Source of the DNA: VFMC01 sp050248155
Lineage (GTDB): Bacteria; Actinomycetota; Acidimicrobiia; Acidimicrobiales; Ilumatobacteraceae
Direction of reading: 5' to 3'
Assembly (NCBI GenBank): GCA_050248155.1
Contig: JBFWSW010000001.1
Span: forward strand, 1-64,000
DNA length: 64,000 nt
A program made the translations under genes and the position numbers. Position 1 is the stretch's first letter; each line of letters starts with the position of its first letter. The notes beneath the pieces were generated by a model, which saw only the letters and a program-made list of their open reading frames with translations, had not been told where the DNA came from and did not search any database. Below are positions 37,274 through 47,803 of the stretch, one piece after another.

Positions 37274-38871
37274 TGTTGATCGAGCTGCACATCGAAGACC
37301 TCGGGGTCATCTCGTCGCTCGACCTCGTGCTCCACCCCGGACTCACCGTGTTCACCGGCGAGACCGGGGCGGGGAAGACCATGCTGGTCGAAGCCATCGA
37401 TCTGCTGGTCGGCGGCCGTGCCGACGGCACGGTCGTACGTGCCGGCGCCCGGGAGGCTCGTGTCGAGGGCCGCTTCGTCGAGGGTGACGAGGAGATCGTG
37501 CTCGCCCGGGTCGTGCCAGTCGAGGGCCGCTCACGGGCCTACGTCAACGGGCGTCTCGCGACGGTGGCCAACCTCGCCGAGCACGGCGCTCGCCTCGTCG
37601 ACATCCACGGTCAGCACGCGCACCAGAGCCTGCTCGGTGCGGCGGTGCAGCGCGGTGCCCTCGATCGCTTCGCGGGAGTCGACCTCGAGCCGCTTCGATC
37701 AGCGCGCGCTCGCCTGACCGAGATCGACGCGTCGCTCGCAGCCCTCGGCGGCGACGCCCGCACCCGCGCACGCGAGATCGATCTCCTGCGGTTCCAGGTC
37801 GACGAGCTCGATTCGGCGGGGCTCGACGACCCGGACGAGGACGAGTCGCTCGAGTCGCTCGAATCCCTGCTGTCGGGGGCGCAAGGCCATCGCGAGGCGG
37901 CCGCCGCAGCCGTGGCGGCGCTGTCGAGCGACGACGGAGCGATCGACGCCGTCAGTGCGGCGACCGGATTGCTCGCTCACCACGCGCCCTTCGACGGCGC
38001 GACCGACCGGTTGCGTGCACTCGCTGTCGAGCTCGCCGACGTCGCCGCCGAGCTGCGCCAGGTGTCGGAGTCGATCGACGACGACCCGGCGCGACTCGCA
38101 GCAGTCGTCGAGCGGCGTCAGCTGTTGCGCAACCTCCGCCGCAAGTACGGCGACACGCTGGCCGACGTCATCGCCTTCCGGGCCGAGGTGCGCGACCGGC
38201 TCAGCGAGCTCGAGGGGTACGAGCAGGCGGTCGAACGCCTCGAGGTGGATCGGCAACGCGCGGTCGCCGACGAGCGACGTGCGGCAGCGGCCGTCGGCTC
38301 CGCCCGCCGCGCGGCGGCCGGTCGACTGGCCGAGGCGGTCGAGTCGGGTCTGCACGAGCTCGCCATGCCACACGCGCAGCTGTCGGTCGTGGTCGGCGAC
38401 GACGACCCGGGCGACGACGTCTCGTTCCTGCTCTCGGCGAACCCCGGTTCCCCCGCACAGCCGCTCGCGAAGGTCGCCTCCGGCGGCGAGCTCGCGCGCA
38501 CCATGCTCGCCCTGCGCCTCGTGCTCATCGAGGCACCCGGCACGCTCGTGTTCGACGAGGTCGACGCAGGCATCGGGGGTGCCGCGGCAACCGCCGTCGG
38601 ACAGGCGCTGGCGCGTCTCGGCACCACCCACCAGGTGTTCGTCGTGACCCACCTCGCGCAGGTGGCCGCCATGGCCGACCAGCAGATCCGTGTCTCGAAG
38701 AGCTCCGACGACCGGGTCACGGTCGCCGTCGCCGAACAGCTCGACCACGACGAACGCGTCGCCGAGGTGGCCCGCATGCTGTCGGGCTCGCCCGGCTCCG
38801 ATGCGGCACGAGAGCACGCAGCCGAGCTGCTGCGTGGTCGTTCGACCCGCTCGAGTCGCAGGCGGCGGTGA
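37273..38871 (+). CDS. recN: DNA repair protein RecN
   Basis: An SMC-like ATPase acting in double-strand break repair. The 532-residue protein begins MLIELHIEDLGVISSLDLVLHPGL, carries Walker A GETGAGKT, DIHGQHAHQSLL, a central coiled coil (about 160-370), the signature KVASGGELARTMLALRLVL, Walker B LVFDEVDAGIGG, and the VFVVTHLAQVAAMAD switch. The ATG at 37273 overlaps the nadK stop by one base (TGATG). It is slightly shorter than typical (about 550-590), mainly in the coiled coil. Confidence 0.95.
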   Translation: MLIELHIEDLGVISSLDLVLHPGLTVFTGETGAGKTMLVEAIDLLVGGRADGTVVRAGAREARVEGRFVEGDEEIVLARVVPVEGRSRAYVNGRLATVANLAEHGARLVDIHGQHAHQSLLGAAVQRGALDRFAGVDLEPLRSARARLTEIDASLAALGGDARTRAREIDLLRFQVDELDSAGLDDPDEDESLESLESLLSGAQGHREAAAAAVAALSSDDGAIDAVSAATGLLAHHAPFDGATDRLRALAVELADVAAELRQVSESIDDDPARLAAVVERRQLLRNLRRKYGDTLADVIAFRAEVRDRLSELEGYEQAVERLEVDRQRAVADERRAAAAVGSARRAAAGRLAEAVESGLHELAMPHAQLSVVVGDDDPGDDVSFLLSANPGSPAQPLAKVASGGELARTMLALRLVLIEAPGTLVFDEVDAGIGGAAATAVGQALARLGTTHQVFVVTHLAQVAAMADQQIRVSKSSDDRVTVAVAEQLDHDERVAEVARMLSGSPGSDAAREHAAELLRGRSTRSSRRRR

Positions 38872-40016
38872 TGGCGGCCCGCTTCGACGTCGTGGTCACC
38901 GCTCGCGCGCGTGCGGATCGACGCACCAAGGATCTCGTGAAGCGGCTCGGGCCGGGTGAGATCGCGATCATCAACCACTCCGACGTCGACCTCGTCGCGG
39001 CCGACGCGCTCGTCGATGCCGGAGTCGTGGCCGTCGTGAACGCGACCTCGTCGTTCACCGGTCGGTACCCGAACCTCGGTCCGTTGCAGATCGTGCGCAG
39101 CGGCGCAGTGCTGATCGACGACGTCGGTGTCGGCGTGTTCGAGCGGGTCGGCGAGGGCGAGGTCGTCACGATCGACGGCGACCGGGTGATGATCGGCTCG
39201 GACGTGATCGCCGAGGGCCGGCGCCAGACCGAGGACGACCTCGTCGAACGCGTCGCGGTCGCACGCACGAACGTCGGCGAGCAGCTCGAGCTGTTCGCCG
39301 CAAACACGCTCGAGTACCTTCGTCGCGAGCGCCACCTCGCTACCGACCAACCCGATCTCCCCGAAACGCGGGTCGAGTTCAAGAACCGTCAGACGCTCAT
39401 GGTGGTGCGCGGCATCGACTTCCGCGAGGACCTGCTCGCGCTGCACCGATCGGGCTACATCCGCGAGCTCCGGCCGGTGCTGATCGGTGTCGACGGGGGA
39501 TCGGACGCGCTGCTGGCGATCGGGCTCAAGCCCGACATCATCATCGGCGACATGGATTCGGTCAGCGAGGCGGCGCTGCGCTCCGGCGCCGAGCTGATCG
39601 TGCATGCCTACGCAGGCGGTCGCGCGCCGGGGGCCGAGCGCCTGCGCACGCTCGGACTGCAGCACCTGCTCTTCGAGAGCGAGGGGACGAGCGAGGACAT
39701 CGCGATGCTGCTGGCGTACGAGCGAGGCACGGAGCTGATCGTCGCGGTGGGCACGCACAACTCGCTCGAGGACTTCCTCGACAAGGGCCGCCAGGGGATG
39801 GCGTCGACCTTTCTCGTCCGCCTGAAGGTCGGGCGCATCCTGGTGGACGCGAAGGGCGTGAACAACCTGTACCGCCCGGTGGTGAAGGGCCGCGACATCG
39901 CGCTCTTCGTCGTTGCGATGCTGTCCTCGCTCGTGCTCGTCGTGGCGGTCAGCGAGCCGATCCGCTTGTGGTTCCGGAGTGTCTGGTTGTGGCTACGCGC
40001 ACGGATCGGATGGTGA
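38871..40016 (+). CDS. steA: SteA-like cytokinetic protein (thiamin-pyrophosphokinase-like fold)
   Basis: The 381-residue protein matches the actinobacterial SteA family (Rv1697-like). It has KDLVKRLGPGEIAIINHSDVD, AVVNATSSFTGRYPNLGP, then LIGVDGGSDALLAIGLKPDIIIGDMDSVS from a thiamin-pyrophosphokinase-like domain, GTHNSLEDFLDKGRQGMASTFLVRLKVG, and one C-terminal membrane helix (about 340-360). In Corynebacterium, SteA and SteB act at the division septum and influence the RipA peptidoglycan hydrolase. It overlaps recN by one base and steB starts 4 bp after it. Confidence 0.9.
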   Translation: MAARFDVVVTARARADRRTKDLVKRLGPGEIAIINHSDVDLVAADALVDAGVVAVVNATSSFTGRYPNLGPLQIVRSGAVLIDDVGVGVFERVGEGEVVTIDGDRVMIGSDVIAEGRRQTEDDLVERVAVARTNVGEQLELFAANTLEYLRRERHLATDQPDLPETRVEFKNRQTLMVVRGIDFREDLLALHRSGYIRELRPVLIGVDGGSDALLAIGLKPDIIIGDMDSVSEAALRSGAELIVHAYAGGRAPGAERLRTLGLQHLLFESEGTSEDIAMLLAYERGTELIVAVGTHNSLEDFLDKGRQGMASTFLVRLKVGRILVDAKGVNNLYRPVVKGRDIALFVVAMLSSLVLVVAVSEPIRLWFRSVWLWLRARIGW

Positions 40017-40020
40017 ATCG

Positions 40021-40974
40021 ATGATCAGCCTGCGACAGCACATCTTCAGCCTCGTCGCCGTGTTCGTCGCGTTGGCCGTGGGCATCGCCGCCGGCTCGAC
40101 GGTCGTGCGTGGGCCGCTGCTCGACAGCCTGCGTGCCCGGCTCGAGAGCGCGGAGCAGAACATCTCCGTCGAGCGGGCCGAGAACGACCAGCTGGCCGCC
40201 GAGCTCGCCCAGCTCGATGGCTGGGAGGTCGACGGCCCGACCCAGCTCCTCTCCGGACGGTTGGGTGGGTCGGCGGTCCTCCTCGTGGTCGCCGGTGATG
40301 TCGACAACGACGTCGTGGCCGGCACGGTCCGCTCGGTCCGGGCCAGCGCCGCGAGCCTCGCCGGCGAGGTGCGCATCGACCGGCAGGTGTTCGATCCCGA
40401 TCAGGCCGGCAAGCTGTACGAGGCGCTCGGACTCGACATCGCCGACACCCCGAACCCTGCGATCCCCTTCGGCGAGCAGCTCGGCACATCCCTTGCCGCC
40501 GTCGCCACGCAGATCGAGGAGAGCCCGACCGCTCGCGCCGACCAGATCCTCGGTGCCACGTTCGGCGAGTTCGAGGACGCCGGGCTCGTCGACCTCGTGC
40601 AGCTGAACGCGACCGAGCTCGACGTCGACGACGTCGACCTCCTCGTGCTCACCGACCGCAACCTCGTGCACGACCCCGCCGACGTGCTCTCCGGGATCAT
40701 CGCCGTGTCCGACCCCGAGGTCGCCGGGATGACCGTGATGGTGGCCGAGGTCGGGCGCGTGCTGCAGGGCAACGACTCACCGGTGCCGTCCTTCGTCGGT
40801 GCGATCCGTGACAGCGGTCGGCTGCGCGACGAGGTCGCGACCGTCGACAACGCGGAGACCTTCCTCGGATGGGTCGAGATGATCCTCGGGCTCGAGACCG
40901 CGAGGCGCGGTGTCATCGAGCACTACGGGTTCCGCGACGGTGCCGGCCGGGCGTTGCCGCAGTACAGCCCGTGA
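40021..40974 (+). CDS. steB: SteB/MctB-like membrane protein
   Basis: The 317-residue protein has one N-terminal membrane segment (about 7-28), then a coiled coil (about 35-65, ENISVERAENDQLAAEL) and an extracytoplasmic globular part. This is the layout of the MctB (Rv1698) family, named for copper handling in mycobacteria and SteB in corynebacteria. Its constant pairing with SteA favours a role in septum assembly. ATG 40021 opens directly after the SteA stop; the end overlaps murJ (GTGA). Confidence 0.87.
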   Translation: MISLRQHIFSLVAVFVALAVGIAAGSTVVRGPLLDSLRARLESAEQNISVERAENDQLAAELAQLDGWEVDGPTQLLSGRLGGSAVLLVVAGDVDNDVVAGTVRSVRASAASLAGEVRIDRQVFDPDQAGKLYEALGLDIADTPNPAIPFGEQLGTSLAAVATQIEESPTARADQILGATFGEFEDAGLVDLVQLNATELDVDDVDLLVLTDRNLVHDPADVLSGIIAVSDPEVAGMTVMVAEVGRVLQGNDSPVPSFVGAIRDSGRLRDEVATVDNAETFLGWVEMILGLETARRGVIEHYGFRDGAGRALPQYSP

Positions 40975-42611
40975 GCTCGGTGGCGCCGCCACCGGCGGGC
41001 GCGACGGACGGCGGCGGCGCACCGGGTTCGGGCATGGCCCGGGACGCGCTCGTCGTGACGGTCTGCACCTTGCTGTCGCGGCTGACCGGGTTCGCCCGGG
41101 TCCTCGTGGCGGCGGCGGTGTTGAGCACCGGCGTGCTCGGCGACACCTACCACGCGGCGAACATCGTGCCCAACCTGTTGTTCGAGCTCGTCGCCGGCGG
41201 CGTCCTGCAGGCGGTGCTGCTGCCGTCCTTCGTCGCCGCACGGCGCGAGGGGGGAGACGAGGAGCTCGGCCGGACGGCCGGGGCTGTCGTCGCCGCGCTC
41301 ACCGCGGTGCTCGCCGCCATCGCGGCTGCCGGGATCCTGCTCGCCCCCGTGCTCGCGTGGGCGATGACCGCGCTCGAGTCGGACCCGTCCCTCGCCGCCG
41401 ACAAGCGCTCGCTCGTCACACCGATGCTGATCGTCTTCATCCCCCAGATCGTCTTCTACGGCATCGGGATGGTCGCCACGGCTGCGCTCACGGCTCGCCG
41501 GCGGTTCGCTGCAGCAGCGCTCGCACCGGCGGTGAACAACGTGGTCGTCATCACCTGCTACCTGCTGTACCGGTGGTCGCGTGGCGATCGCCCGGCCTCG
41601 CTCCACCTCGACCCCTGGCAGTTCACCCTGCTCGCCGGGGGCACGACGCTCGCCGTGATCGCGTTCACCGCTGTGCCCGGCATCGTGCTGTCCGTCCAGG
41701 GCGTCCGCTGGCGCGCCACCTGGCTGCCGCGCCATCCGGCGATCGTCGGCCTGCGTGGCTCGGTCGGCTGGGCGATGCTCTCCGTCGTCGGCACGTTGGT
41801 CCCGACCGCGGCAGCCGTCGTGCTCGGGTACGGAGCGGACGGCGGCGTCGCGGTGTTCACGCTCGCGTTCGCGTTCTTCGTGCTGCCGCACGCGCTGGTC
41901 GCCGTCCCGGTCGCCACCGCGCTCGCCCCCAGGGCGGCCGAGACGTGGCAGCGTGGCGAGCATCACGACACCCGGGAGCTCATCGAGAAGGCGATGATGG
42001 TGGTGCTGCCGAGCCTCTGCTTCGCCGGATCGGCGATGCTGGCCCTGTCGTGGCCGGTGGCGCACGTGGTGACCTCGCTCGGCCAGGCCGGTAGCCAGGG
42101 GCCGGCACCGATCGCGCACACCCTCGCTGCGTTCGGGCCGGGGCTGGTCGGGTACGGCGTCGCGTTCGTGAACACGCGTGTGCTGTTCAGCCTCGGGGAC
42201 GTGCGCCGCACCGCGTTGCTGGTGTCCATCTCCGCTGCGGTCGGCGTGATCTCGATGATCGTCGCGTCGGAGGTGTTGAGCGACGGCGAGCGCGCTGCCG
42301 CTCTGGCACTCGGTTACGGCATCGCTCAGGCAGCTGCTGCTGTCCTGGTCACGGGACGCGTTCGCACGCTGACCGATGCCCCGAGCTGGGTGCGGCTCGG
42401 CCGCCTCGGGCTCGGCTCGCTGGGGGCGGCGGGTCTGAGCGCCGCCGCGATGCTGCTCGTGCAGTCGCCGTTCGGAGCCGATCGCTGGTCGGCGGTGGCA
42501 GCGCTGGTACTCGCCGGCAGTGCTGGGGCCGTCGTGTTCGCCGCGGCCGTGACGGTCCTCGCCGGGGTTCGCCCGTCCACGCTGCTGCGCCGGAGGTTCG
42601 CCCGTGTCTGA
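40971..42611 (+). CDS. murJ: Lipid II flippase MurJ
   Basis: A 546-residue MviN/MurJ protein with about 14 membrane helices that would flip the peptidoglycan precursor. The N-terminal LLSRLTGFARVLVAAAVLSTGVLGDTYHAANIVPNLLFELVAGGVLQAVLLPSF is typical, including the essential Arg residues of the central cavity, as are VPVATALAPRAAE and the FGPGLVGYGVAFVNTRVLFSLGD segment. It starts at GTG 40971 over the steB stop. A cytoplasmic pseudokinase tail, as in mycobacterial MurJ, is absent. Confidence 0.92.
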   Translation: MSSVAPPPAGATDGGGAPGSGMARDALVVTVCTLLSRLTGFARVLVAAAVLSTGVLGDTYHAANIVPNLLFELVAGGVLQAVLLPSFVAARREGGDEELGRTAGAVVAALTAVLAAIAAAGILLAPVLAWAMTALESDPSLAADKRSLVTPMLIVFIPQIVFYGIGMVATAALTARRRFAAAALAPAVNNVVVITCYLLYRWSRGDRPASLHLDPWQFTLLAGGTTLAVIAFTAVPGIVLSVQGVRWRATWLPRHPAIVGLRGSVGWAMLSVVGTLVPTAAAVVLGYGADGGVAVFTLAFAFFVLPHALVAVPVATALAPRAAETWQRGEHHDTRELIEKAMMVVLPSLCFAGSAMLALSWPVAHVVTSLGQAGSQGPAPIAHTLAAFGPGLVGYGVAFVNTRVLFSLGDVRRTALLVSISAAVGVISMIVASEVLSDGERAAALALGYGIAQAAAAVLVTGRVRTLTDAPSWVRLGRLGLGSLGAAGLSAAAMLLVQSPFGADRWSAVAALVLAGSAGAVVFAAAVTVLAGVRPSTLLRRRFARV

Positions 42612-44637
42612 GCCCGACACCAGGCGCGACTCCGGGCGCGACGTCATCGCCCGTCGTGTGCTCCTCGTGCTCGCGGCCGGCTCGGTCCTCCTGCTCGGCA
42701 TCCTGGGTCTCGTCCGCCGATCCGGACCAGCCTCGGCGTCGCTCCCCGCGGCCGATCGCGTCGTCATCGTGGCGGTGCCCGGTCTGCGCTGGCAGGACCT
42801 CGCCGCAGTCGAGACGCCGCACCTCGACGACCTCCTCCCGGCATCGGCACTGCTGAGCGTGCGGGCGATCGGCGCGGAGACCACGTTGCTCGAGGGTTAC
42901 CTCACGCTCGGAGCGGGCAACCGGCTCGACGCACCACGTCCGGATGCGCTCGACGTGGCCGGCAGGACGTGCGTGCCCGAGCTGGTGCCCCTCGCCGAGG
43001 CGCAGGCCGACGACGAGCTGAACGGTGCCGTGCCCGGCGCGCTCGGCACTGCGCTGCACGCCGCCGGCCGGTCGACCGGCGTGTTCGGATCGCCCGATGC
43101 CATCGCCGCGCTGATGGACGGCCGAGGATGCGTCGACGCGCGGGGCGACCTCGATCACGTCTCGTTCGAGGCGGACGTGTCGCTGGTCGAGTTGCCGGGT
43201 CTCGACGACGCCGACACCGCAGCCGAGCGTGTGGAGGTGCTGCGATCCATCGACGGGAAGCTGGCCCAGCTCGCCGTTCCGGACGACGCGTTGGTCATGG
43301 TGCTCGCGCCGCACGCCACCGACGACGAGGGCAACGTGGTGGTCGCCGGCCTGCGCGCTCGGCACGCCGGCGGCGATGACGTGAGCTCGCTCGTCAGCCC
43401 GTCGACGCGACGTTCGGGTTACGTGCAGCTGATCGACGTCGCACCGACGGTGCTCGACGTGCTCGGGGTCGATCGTCCGGAGGCGATGAGCGGCACACCC
43501 ATCCAGTCGTCCGCTGCCGGCGAGCGCGACATGCCGTCGCGCGTCGCGCAGCTCGCCGACCTCGCAGATCGCGTCGCGTTCCGCGACCGCGCCGTGGGGC
43601 CGGTCAGCGTCGTCCTGGTCGTCCTGACCGTGTTCTGCGGCGTGGCCGGCCTGTCGCGGCGATCCCGCATCGCACGCGGCCTGGCGGCGGTCGTCGCTGC
43701 GTACGTGCCGATCGCCTTCCTCGTCGGGCTCGTGGGCTACGACGAGCTCCCACTCGACTTCGTCGTCGTCGCCATCCCGGCCGTGGCGGCGTTCGTCGGC
43801 GCGGTCGTCGTGGGGTCGACGTCACGGTGGGGGCCACGTGCACCGGTGTTCACGCTGATCGCGGCTCTCTGGCTCGTCCTCGTCGTCGATGTGTTCACCG
43901 GCGGCTCGTTGCAGATCAACACACCGCTCGGCTACTCGCCGACGGTCGCCGGTCGTTTCCAGGGCTTCGGCAACCTGGCGTTCGGGCTCGTGTCGTCGGC
44001 GTCGCTCGTCGTCGCGATGGCCGCCGCCGTCTGGTCCGGACGGCGGCTCGCTCCGGCTGGGTGGGCCGCATGGATCGGTGCCGTCACCGCGATCGCGGTC
44101 GCCGCGCCCGCCTTCGGGTCCGATGTCGGAGGCACCCTCGCGATCGTGCCGGCGTTCGCCGGCCTCGTCGCCGTGCTCGCCGGCCGGCGCATCGGGGTGC
44201 GCAGCGCGGTCCTCGTCGGGGTGGGCACCGTGGCGCTCGTCGTCGGCCTCGCGTTCGCCGATCGGGCGCGACCCGAGTCGTCGCGGACGCACCTCGGCCG
44301 CTTCCTCGACCAGCTGCTCGACGGCGAGGCGGGTCTCGTCCTGCGTCGCAAGCTCAAGGGCAACCTCACGATCCTTACGTCCAGCTTCTGGTCGTTCATC
44401 CTGATCGGCGTCGTGCTCGCGTTGGTGGTGGTCTGCTGGCGCCACCGCGACGACGTCCGGCGCATGTTCGCCGGCCGCCCGACGGAGCGTGCGTTCCTGA
44501 CAGGATTCGCGATCGTGGCCGTGCTGGGCTTCGCCCTCAACGACAGCGGGCTCGCCGTCCCCGCGGTGATGCTGAACGTCGTCGTCCCCTGGCTCGTCGT
44601 CTCGCTCCTGCCCGTCGTCGAACGGCGCGGTCGATGA
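42604..44637 (+). CDS. Polytopic membrane protein with alkaline-phosphatase-like domain
   Basis: The 677-residue protein has one N-terminal membrane helix (about 18-38), then an extracytoplasmic region (about 48-325) that looks like a degenerate alkaline phosphatase/sulfatase fold: VVIVAVPGLRWQDL, DALVMVLAPHATD, and QLIDVAPTVLDVLGV. About ten membrane helices follow (335-675), with a conserved-looking polar stretch LGYSPTVAGRFQGFGNLAFG between helices. The metal-binding Thr/Ser and His set is not obvious, so catalysis is uncertain. Overlaps with murJ and the GT4-like gene place it in wall precursor metabolism. I do not recognise a named family. Confidence 0.75.
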   Translation: MSEPDTRRDSGRDVIARRVLLVLAAGSVLLLGILGLVRRSGPASASLPAADRVVIVAVPGLRWQDLAAVETPHLDDLLPASALLSVRAIGAETTLLEGYLTLGAGNRLDAPRPDALDVAGRTCVPELVPLAEAQADDELNGAVPGALGTALHAAGRSTGVFGSPDAIAALMDGRGCVDARGDLDHVSFEADVSLVELPGLDDADTAAERVEVLRSIDGKLAQLAVPDDALVMVLAPHATDDEGNVVVAGLRARHAGGDDVSSLVSPSTRRSGYVQLIDVAPTVLDVLGVDRPEAMSGTPIQSSAAGERDMPSRVAQLADLADRVAFRDRAVGPVSVVLVVLTVFCGVAGLSRRSRIARGLAAVVAAYVPIAFLVGLVGYDELPLDFVVVAIPAVAAFVGAVVVGSTSRWGPRAPVFTLIAALWLVLVVDVFTGGSLQINTPLGYSPTVAGRFQGFGNLAFGLVSSASLVVAMAAAVWSGRRLAPAGWAAWIGAVTAIAVAAPAFGSDVGGTLAIVPAFAGLVAVLAGRRIGVRSAVLVGVGTVALVVGLAFADRARPESSRTHLGRFLDQLLDGEAGLVLRRKLKGNLTILTSSFWSFILIGVVLALVVVCWRHRDDVRRMFAGRPTERAFLTGFAIVAVLGFALNDSGLAVPAVMLNVVVPWLVVSLLPVVERRGR

Positions 44638-45518
44638 TCGCGCTCGCCTTCTTCGCGATCGGCGGCACCGTGTCCGCGCTGCTCTGGCTGGGCCTCGCCC
44701 CGTCGATGCAGGCGTCGGACGTGCTGCGTCGCCGCAACTACCGCGACGCCGAGCTGCCGGTCGCCGCCGGCATCGTCGTGGTACTCGCCGTCGTCGCCGT
44801 GTGGGGAGGCTACGAGGCGGTCACCCGGTACTCCGGCTGGTCGGCCGGCGAGCTCGCCCGCGGCGCCACCATCGGCGGCGGGGCGACGATCGGGTTCGGG
44901 TTCGTCGGGCTGCTCGACGATCTCGTCGGCGGCACGACGACGAAGGGCTTTCGCGGCCATCTGGGCGCGCTGCGTCACGGGCAGATCACGACCGGCTTGG
45001 TGAAGCTGGTGTTCGGTGTCGTGCTCGGCGTGCTGGCCGTCGGCGGCGACCTCGCGGGCTCGTTGCGTGGCGGGGTCCTCGTGGCGGCCAGCGCGAACCT
45101 CGCCAACCTGTTCGACCGTGCGCCGGGCCGCGTCGTCAAGGTCTCGCTCGTCGGCGCGATCGTCGTCGCCGCCCTCGGCGCGCCGGGCTGGCACCTCAGC
45201 GGGCCGATGCTGGTCATCGGTGCCGGCGCCGGGATGCTGTGGCCCGACCTCCGCGAGCGGTGCATGCTCGGCGACACGGGATCGAACGTGCTGGGTGCAG
45301 CGGTCGGATGGGGCCTGGTCATCGCGTGTGGGCGGAGGGGGGAGTGGGTCGCGCTGGCCGTCGTCGTCGCGTTGAACCTCGCCAGCGAGGTGGTCAGCTT
45401 CAGCCGCGTGATCGACGCCGTCACGCCGCTGCGTTGGCTCGATCGGCTGGGCGCTCGCCCGGAGCGGAAGTCGTTCGATGCCGGCATCCGCGCGGTGCCG
45501 GGGGGTCCGGCGATATGA
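44634..45518 (+). CDS. MraY/WecA-superfamily phosphoglycosyltransferase-like membrane protein
   Basis: The 294-residue protein has about eight membrane segments and remnants of the MraY/WecA pattern: GFGFVGLLDDLVGG with the paired Asp, TTKGFRGHLGALRHGQITTGLVKL, and NLANLFDRAPGRVVKVSL corresponding to the NLxDGxxG/RPGR loop, then CMLGDTGSNVLGAAVGW. Family members move a sugar-1-phosphate onto a polyprenyl phosphate; substrate here is unknown. ATG 44634 overlaps the previous stop. It is shorter than MraY (about 360), and the cell's true MraY should be in a dcw cluster elsewhere. Confidence 0.8.
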   Translation: MIALAFFAIGGTVSALLWLGLAPSMQASDVLRRRNYRDAELPVAAGIVVVLAVVAVWGGYEAVTRYSGWSAGELARGATIGGGATIGFGFVGLLDDLVGGTTTKGFRGHLGALRHGQITTGLVKLVFGVVLGVLAVGGDLAGSLRGGVLVAASANLANLFDRAPGRVVKVSLVGAIVVAALGAPGWHLSGPMLVIGAGAGMLWPDLRERCMLGDTGSNVLGAAVGWGLVIACGRRGEWVALAVVVALNLASEVVSFSRVIDAVTPLRWLDRLGARPERKSFDAGIRAVPGGPAI

Positions 45519-45519
45519 T
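45514..45519 (+). promoter_or_regulatory. Candidate -10 for pyrG
   Basis: TATGAT overlaps the end of the GT4-like gene. The predicted leader of about 35 nt carries ACGGAGG (45546-45552), eight bases before the pyrG ATG. Confidence 0.5.
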
Positions 45520-45560
45520 GTGCTCCCGTTGTCAGTTCGACTGAGACGGAGGTCGTTGCG

Positions 45561-47233
<1,673 letters not shown>

Positions 47234-47234
<1 letters not shown>

Positions 47235-47803
47235 TGCCGACGCCTGGGTTCAGCCATCTCGACGATCGGCTGGTCCACCAGGGTCATGTCTGGCACGTTG
47301 CGGTCGCACGGTTCGCGGCACCCGGCGGCGAGGTCTTCGAACGCGACGTCGTCCGGTCGCCCGGAGCGGTGGCGGCGGTCCCGCTGCTCGAGGGAGACGA
47401 CGGCGAGCCGCAGGTCGTGATGGTGCGTCAGTACCGACCGCCGCTCGACGAATGGGTGCTCGAGATCCCCGCGGGCATGCGCGACGTGGAGGGCGAGCCC
47501 ACCGAGCTGACAGCCGCGCGAGAGCTCGAGGAGGAGGTCGGCCTGCGCGCCGGCACGATGCGCCACCTGCTCGACTTCCGGCCGTCGCCCGGCATGACCG
47601 ACTCGACGCTCTACTTGTTCGTCGCCACCGACCTCACCCCGGTCGAGCGCAACACGCACGGCCCGGAGGAGGCCGCGTCCGAGGTCGTGGTGCTGCCGCT
47701 GTCCCGGGCGGTCGACATGGCGTTGTCCGGTGAGATCGAGGACGCGAAGACGATCATCGGTCTGCTCGCCGTCGAACGAGAGCTGCGAGCGGGACCGATG
47801 TGA
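47234..47803 (+). CDS. Nudix hydrolase, ADP-ribose pyrophosphatase type
   Basis: The 189-residue protein has the Nudix box starting at GMRDVEGEP and ending in ARELEEEVGLRAG, preceded by VVMVRQYRPPLDEWVLEIPAG and followed by the proline-rich FRPSPGMTDSTLYLFVATDL typical of ADP-ribose pyrophosphatases. In M. tuberculosis the ADPR pyrophosphatase Rv1700 has the same place between pyrG and xerD (from memory). It overlaps pyrG by one base and xerD by four. Confidence 0.9.
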
